Shown: in pieces, positions 21,781-27,012 of the stretch
Position numbering within the stretch: position 1 is the first letter of the stretch
Layout: every line of letters begins with the position of its first letter
DNA from: Chromera velia
Lineage: Eukaryota; Sar; Chromeraceae
DNA: 27,012 nucleotides
Direction: 5' to 3'
Assembly (NCBI GenBank): GCA_018398765.1
Contig: JAHBMJ010001771.1
Coordinates: 1-27,012 of the forward strand
Position numbers and translations under genes: made by a program
The notes under the pieces: generated by a model
What the model was told of the DNA's origin: nothing
What the model saw: the letters and a program-made list of their open reading frames with translations, nothing else
The model's database searches: none

Positions 21781-21816
21781 TCACCGCTAGATCCTAATCA
21801 AGTAATACGTGATAAG

Positions 21817-23627
21817 CTATGTAATAAGTGGACGTGAGAAGAATTCAAAGGTCTTTTGAGAGGCGGCCTCCTCAAAGAGACACGACATAAGGACCTCTGC
21901 AACGTCACTTCTACATACTCTCCTAACACTCACGTCTCCAGTCACAACCATAGGAGGCCCCACTGGTTGGTTGTCATTCAACCCACACGCACGGACCACA
22001 CAGTATGGCACTCCGCTGGATCTCATACTCTCCTCTCCCTCCAACTTATCTCCCAAAATATCAAATAGATTCAACTTCACAATCGGGATCTCTGCCACTT
22101 CTTTGAAAACCTCCTTCTCCTTCTCTCTGCTTAGAATACCGCTCCCACTGCGGGGAGCTCTCCCGCATACCCACTGGCTCTAATCTGCGCATGCAACACG
22201 CCGACCCATGCATGTGCGTGCTCCTCCGTTCCACACTCCAGCCAGGCGCACATCTGCACAGCAAGAGGAGAGAGGGAGGAGACGCGACCAGACACCCATG
22301 CACGATCACATGCTCTCGAAGCGACTAGAAGTGTTTTGTGAACAGGTACAACAAAGAAAGGGGAAAATAGCTCTGCGAGGGGATACGCATGATCGAATGT
22401 TTGTTGCATGTGTCAGTCGTGTTCCTCCCTTGCTTCCTCTGGTTATCTTGTAGCCACCCTCCCTCGGGGCGAGAGAGGGAGAGACAGGGCGAGAGAAGGA
22501 GAGAGAGAGAGAGGGCTTCAACGCAGACAAAGGGGCGCAATTGCAGTTGCAGGAAGAAAAATTTTAAAAGAAAGGTCCTGTGACTGGCGTATTAGTGAAA
22601 CGTACAATCATGCAGTGTCACTGATTACCTCAACCTCCAAATTGAATGTATTTATACAAAAGAGTGGGCACATGGACAAACACTCGCTCTCTCTTTCTCA
22701 TTCGGAGTGACTCACACAATGACATATAGAGAGGGGGGATAAGGGAGGAAAACAATTAAGGCAAGAGCAGTTCTCTTCCAGAAATGCACGGACGGTGATG
22801 GACGGTTCGAGTAGACTCTAGACCACGTTGCCTGCATGTATGAGACGCGTTACTGAATCGAGGTGGCAGGCAATACGACATGCAGAGAGAGGAAGAGACA
22901 GAAACACGGTCCAGCCGTAGCTCCTTTCCAGAAAACAAATGCACCAGGAAAAACAGTTAGTTGGGAGACTTTCTTTCCACATGCACTGACCTTTGTGTAA
23001 CTAAAGTTGTTTGTGACCTCTCGCCAGAGGTCTCCCATCTTGACAACGATTTCCAAGTCTAAGGGCCCGCCCACCACCACCACGCCGCACTGCAAGGAGA
23101 CCACAAAAAGGAACAAATGCAATGCATAAAAGGACAAAACACTAAAAAGATGCAGAAGGGAAACCTGAAGCAGAGAGAGTTAATTGCATGGGCAGGCCGG
23201 GCGTCTGTCTTTACACCAACAGAAATACTGCAAACAGACAAGCGGACAGAGGCAAAGCACTTGGCAGAAACTTAGAGACGTATAGAATGAACGGCCGCCC
23301 CTAGTTTTTTTGTTCGATCCTTGTGGACACTTGTCTAAAATGAAGCGCCAAACTGTTAGAAGAGCACCACTGGCGGCTTTAGACTTCCCTTGTGACGATA
23401 AAAAGCAAACACACGCAAATTAATGGCGGCACTCATCCGCGCAGAGAAAAGGGACCAAAGGGAGTGAGAAAGGGAGAAAATTAGATTTGTATGGAAGTGA
23501 GTTTAATTGAATTTGCACACACACATCATTTGTATACGCAAAGACAATACACGCAACAAAGCCGGGACTCACTGTTCCAGTGTGGTCTTCGAAAATTAGA
23601 TCGCCCTCGTGGAATTGGAAGAATTTG
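21817..23627 (-). CDS. Atypical SDR-like protein, possibly HCF173/CIA30 type (3' part)
   Basis: Three exons are supported on the minus strand. They are 23573-23627 (ends at GTGAGT), 22991-23089 (acceptor CTTGCAG, donor GTCAGT, 33 codons, phase 0 at both ends) and a terminal exon from about 22179 or 22173 down to the stop at 21817. The terminal exon encodes GDKLEGEESMRSSGVPYCVV, then ACGLND, a VVTGD turn, CRSDVAEVLMSCL and KTFEF. This is the order seen in the C-terminal half of atypical NAD(P)-binding SDR proteins (K-x-x-GE, SG-x-PY, R-x-DVA, KTFE). The 33-codon exon has GGPLDLEIVVKMGD, which is reminiscent of the L-x-VKGDG strand of CIA30 domains. That pairing suggests plant HCF173, a plastid psbA translation factor, but linking exons between 22180 and 22990 were not resolved and the start is missing. 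The SDR-like end is fairly sure; the HCF173 assignment is tentative. Confidence 0.55.
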
Positions 23628-23937
23628 CTGCATGGAGACATGCACGTCAAATTGAGCTTCATGGCCGCCATTGCATCTCTATCGGTAGATCGATTCATCA
23701 TGCACTGTCGCTACCATGATCTCTGGCCGCGAACTGCACAGTCACTTTCCCTGTATATGATCGTGCATGCACAGAATCAGCAAGCAATCTTTCTGATATG
23801 CAGATTTCACTCCAAGTCGATCAGAGATGGTCAGAGGGTGCATGGAACCGCAGCACTCAAATCAAAGAGAGATATGCACTGCACTACTTTTTTCTCCTAC
23901 AGGGCCTTTCGGTCTCTGCATGGGTACGTGTGGACAC

Positions 23938-24324
23938 CTAGTGAGAAGAGAAGGCATCTGTCCGGTAGTGTGTTCTTCCATATGACGTTGAACTGAGTTG
24001 GCCGGGGGAGGATCCTTCGTCTTGATCCTGCACAAAAGTCAGACATGGTACCAAACAGCTAGTCTCGAAAGGTGCCTTCCTTCCGCTGCGCTGTTTCCCT
24101 TGAATAACCAGTGAAAAGAACATCCACTCATTTCTTCTCTGGGATCGTCACTATTTTTACCGTCCTGCCCCACGGATGAATCAACGTGGATATAGAATGG
24201 ATTGATGCGGCAAATCTCTAAACCAAGACAGTATGCACGTCCACCCGACAGAAGAGTTGCATTGAGGGGGAAGACAACACGGAGCAGAGGCTTCTTTCTG
24301 GAGACAGTCATGCAGATTCGAGAT
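23938..24324 (-). CDS. Candidate upstream exons of the SDR-like gene
   Basis: Two stretches have plausible minus-strand splice sites. The first, 24161-24324, has acceptor TTTACAG and donor GTAAAA. It reads a hydrophobic, coding-like frame containing LRVVFPLNATLLSGGRAYC. The second runs from 24027 (acceptor TTTTGTGCAG) to 23938 (donor GTGTCC), or further to a GTACCC donor. With the latter donor the phases of both exons and the exon at 23627 agree; with the former they do not. No domain is recognised. These could be the 5' exons of the same gene or noise. Confidence 0.3.
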
Positions 24325-25788
24325 CTGTAAAGGCAACAGTTCCTTTATATGAATCTCCCTATACTTCCACGTCACTTAAAGAGACTCACGGTTTGGGTTT
24401 GGTATCCTTTGGATAATTCGGATAATTGCCATCGGACTGCATACAAAAGCAGTGCGCGAAGCACGTGATCCATCCATTCAGGGGCCGGATCAATTCGATC
24501 GATCGATCGATCAGGCAACCTCTTGATACCGGCATAAAGAGTGTTCAGTCTGATCGCTTCGCACGTGTTCCTTCTATTCACCTGCTGAGTTGTAATATTC
24601 TGGTTGGGACAGAAAGCAATTACACAAGGACCTGAACACACCTTCCTTCCAATCATCGCGGACTTGGCAAGAGAAAACTGATGCCAGAAGAAGATCTCGT
24701 CGAAAGTGATCCAAATACACCTGGGACAGAACTGGACAGCGACGAGTGAGGCAGACTGATCGATTTCCGATTCACTAACAAATCCAACCGAAGAAGAAAA
24801 AGAAAAGCGTGCGCATGTGCTTCGGTCCGGGACAGAACTACCAATTTTGAATGACAGAGACAGTAACTTAAAGTCAAGAACTGCGTTGTGATCTACTGAA
24901 ACAAGTGGTTCTCCTTGTTTGTCAGTTCAAGTGAATTCCAGTACGATAATGCACACATCAAACGAGGCTCAGCGCATAAAACGTAACCTGGCAAGTTTTA
25001 TCATGCGCAGCTCACACAAAACGTTGGCAAAGATTCACAGAGAAAGGATAAACAACTCGGTTAACCTAGCTGGAACTTCTGATCAACTTCACCACGTACG
25101 TACATGCAGTTTGCCTCTGCAATGCCTCTGCATGACATTTTTGTTGCCTACTAAGCTCGGAGATGCTCGGAGGTATCTTGCGGAGACACGTTCGCTGTTG
25201 TTTGCACGGAGCTCTCAACCGGGCTCTGGAGGCACTTGTTCAATCTTATATATATATTCATTTGCCCCTTGCATGGGATCTGATACATTCTGATGTTCGA
25301 TCGAAATGTCGATCGAAATCATATCGAAATCTCATGCACTGAGACAACCATCGTGATGAGTATCTCTTGCAGTCACCGTCGGAACATCGGAACCGCGGCT
25401 ACCGCTCTCTCAACTGCATCTGCTGCCGTAAACAAGCGTCCCAAAGCTCAGCATCGGAACGTAGGCAAGACGCAACACGTTCAAATGAACAGACTGAGAA
25501 AGTTGGATGATTGTGTCCCTTGATGGCTGCTATCCCCTAAGAAAATATCGAGGACCCCATGTTCCACAACCGTGAGAACCCAATTTTCATCCCTTTGAGG
25601 TTCAAAAGTACAACAAAACGAAGAGGAAGGGGCAACTAAACCAACTTCAGGATGGATGGATGGATAGAAAAGAAGGGAGAAGAAAAAACCTGTTGTCTGC
25701 CTGTCTGTCCGTCCGTCTGTTCGGTGTGTTTCTTTCTTTTTGCCTGTTGTGTTCATGAAGGAAAGGAGGGAGAAAAAGAAACATGTAG
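24325..25788. other. Unresolved region without a definable gene
   Basis: Short coding-like stretches exist on both strands. One is a plus-strand acidic frame ending in TELDSDE at about 24720-24750. The opposite strand of the same bases can be read as a minus exon after TGTCCCAG. None could be linked by phase to a neighbour. Microsatellites are (GATC)n at about 24496-24512 and (GGAT)n at about 25652-25668. It probably holds introns or 5' exons of the minus-strand gene. Confidence 0.35.
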
Positions 25789-26711
25789 TCTGTTTGGTAC
25801 GATGTGTGACGCGAGAGGCGGCGGCGATCGAGTTGCGTGGAGGAGTTGTGGAGTTGGAGAGCCTTCGTGTGCCTGCCATGCAGTGGCTGCTGGAAGGAAG
25901 CTTCTGGTGACGTCGAGCGAAGCAAGGTGAGTAGCTCGGTCTGGGCATCTTTTGAGTCTTTCGTTGCGGGGGGCGGGGGGGGATCGTTATCTTGAGACAG
26001 GGTGCGAGGGTCACATATGGCTCCAAAGGCAGACCTGAAGTGTTATGCGCATCTTCCTCTTAACAGTCTACGTAATTGGTGCCGAGGGTGGCCGCGACGT
26101 CTTTCATTTCGTCGTTGACCATGCTGAGGTGCGTGTGGTCTGAGTGCGATCCCCGGGGTGGGAGTTGTGAATGAATAGAGAGGCCGGGAACGGAAGGGCG
26201 GGCGTGCGAGCGTGCGAGTGGGTGCATGTGCACAGAGTGCGACGTGTTCGAACTCCCTCGGGAAAAAGAAGGAGAAAGAAGGAAGTGGACTTAGCCAGCG
26301 AAGGGCAGGGAAAGGGGCTGGTTGGGTGGGGTGTGAAAAGAGTCTGCTGGTTGAGAAAGAGAAGAGGTAGACAGTTTGTTAGTGCAGCAGCCTATCTGGG
26401 AGGAGTGAATGGAGAGAGGAACAAACGACGGTCGGGTAGCTGTGCGATAGAGACTCGAGGAGAATGGAATCAAGAGGGTCAGATAGACAGCAGGCTGGCC
26501 GGAGAATAGAATCGTATGCAGAGAACAGAACCCCTTGCAGAGACTGTACTTGGGACTCTCAATCGATGTGCCCACAACCTTTTGCAACTACAGCAGCATG
26601 CGTTGTCTGCAACCAGAGGTCGTTTTCCTTTGGTTGCAGGTAGATCGATGGACAAATGGCTGGATCGTCGTGGAGTGGGTCGAGCTGTCTGTCTGTTTGT
26701 CTATCTGTCCG
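25789..26711. repeat. Tandem duplication, first unit (923-bp period)
   Basis: Positions 25789-26089 match 26712-27012 at a constant offset of 923 bp with six substitutions and no indels, about 98% identity. Upstream of 25789 similarity fades into (CTGT)n-type microsatellite in both copies, so the repeat array may mark the junction. Within the unit are a GTGAGT donor-like site at 25927 and a G-rich run at about 25967-25982. A short frame follows (ATG at about 26047 reading MRIFLLTVYVIGAEGG to a GTGCGT at 26132). From 26090 onward the second copy lies outside the window. The interval 26132-26711 shows no clear gene. Confidence 0.85.
25800..26131 (+). other. Possible exon pair within the duplicated unit
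   Basis: Stretch one (about 25800-25915) reads GGVVELESLRVPAMQWLL in the frame favoured by the copy comparison. Stretch two (26069-26131) follows CTCTTAACAG, reads YVIGAEGGRDVFHFVVDHAE and ends at GTGCGT. They can be joined in phase only through a weak GTGTGC donor at about 25875, or stretch two may begin at the ATG at about 26047 instead. No family is recognised. The opposite strand is also open here, so strand and structure are uncertain. Confidence 0.25.
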
Positions 26712-27012
26712 TCTGTTTGGTGCGATGTGTGACGAGAGAGGCCACGGCGATCGAGTTGCGTGGAGGAGTTGTGGAGTTGGAGAGCCTTCGTGTGCCTGCC
26801 ATGCAGTGGCTGCTGGAAGGAAGCTTCTGGTGACGTCGAGCGAAGCAAGGTGGGTAGCTCGTTCTGGGCATCTTTTGAGTCTTTCGTTGCGGGGGGCGGG
26901 GGGGGATCGTTATCTTGAGACAGGGTGCGAGGGTCACATATGGCTCCAAAGGCAGACCTGAAGTGTTATGCGCATCTTCCTCTTAACAGTCTACGTAATT
27001 GGTGCCGAGGGT
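26712..27012. repeat. Tandem duplication, second unit, cut by the window end
   Basis: This is the second copy of the 923-bp unit. Its GTGAGT site is changed to GTGGGT. In the plus frame that reads VRCVTREATAIELRGG, three of the four substitutions in the 5' 40 bp are synonymous and one is Ala to Thr, which mildly favours coding in that frame. That frame ends at a TGA 12 bp before the donor-like site, so the exon structure is not settled. Confidence 0.8.

Noticed and set aside
24490-24515. (GATC)n palindromic run as a regulatory site
   Set aside because: It is a simple four-base repeat with no context to support a function.
25481-26026. 181-codon minus-strand frame across the duplication
   Set aside because: It ends in repeat-derived sequence, shows no motif, and substitutions between the copies fit a plus frame better.
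1-27012. tRNA, rRNA, CRISPR or bacterial operon features
   Set aside because: No cloverleaf, rRNA-like block, spaced repeat array or Shine-Dalgarno-linked gene series was seen, and the gene structure is eukaryotic.

Overview
This is a nuclear genome fragment from a photosynthetic, intron-rich eukaryote. Short exons with clean GT-AG junctions, microsatellite-filled introns, decayed non-LTR retrotransposons, many TGCATGC motifs and a possible chloroplast-type gene together suggest an alveolate alga, with a chromerid such as Chromera my best guess. The organism is an inference; no marker gene is present. No rRNA, tRNA, operon or CRISPR array was seen.

Layout. (1) 1-4343: two decayed, 5'-truncated non-LTR (LINE-type) retrotransposons, both on the minus strand. 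(2) 4828-5575: a foldback-like repeat made of two direct copies and one inverted copy of the same unit. (3) 5867-10852: a three-exon plus-strand gene for a large basic, mostly disordered protein of about 1,440 residues that I do not recognise. (4) 11571-12014: a GC-rich, TGCATGC-bearing probable promoter. (5) 12015-20343: a 17-exon plus-strand gene for a 654-residue single-domain voltage-gated cation channel. It has an Arg-rich S4, a TLESW selectivity filter like that of bacterial sodium channels, and two EF-hands. All exon phases close. The 616-base assembly gap (13371-13986) falls inside one of its introns. (6) 20981-21780: a roughly 780-bp non-autonomous DNA transposon with terminal inverted repeats and a perfect 11-bp target duplication. 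(7) 21817 to at least 23627: the 3' part of a minus-strand gene resembling atypical short-chain dehydrogenases, possibly of the HCF173/CIA30 type. It converges on the channel gene. (8) 25789-27012: a recent tandem duplication with a 923-bp period that runs off the window.

The genes do not form a pathway. The channel would couple membrane depolarisation to Na+ or Ca2+ entry and sense Ca2+ through its own EF-hands. The SDR-like protein may act in the plastid. The large orphan protein has no assignable role. The main biological interest is the channel; the main structural interest is the 11-bp-TSD element and the tandem duplication at the right edge.
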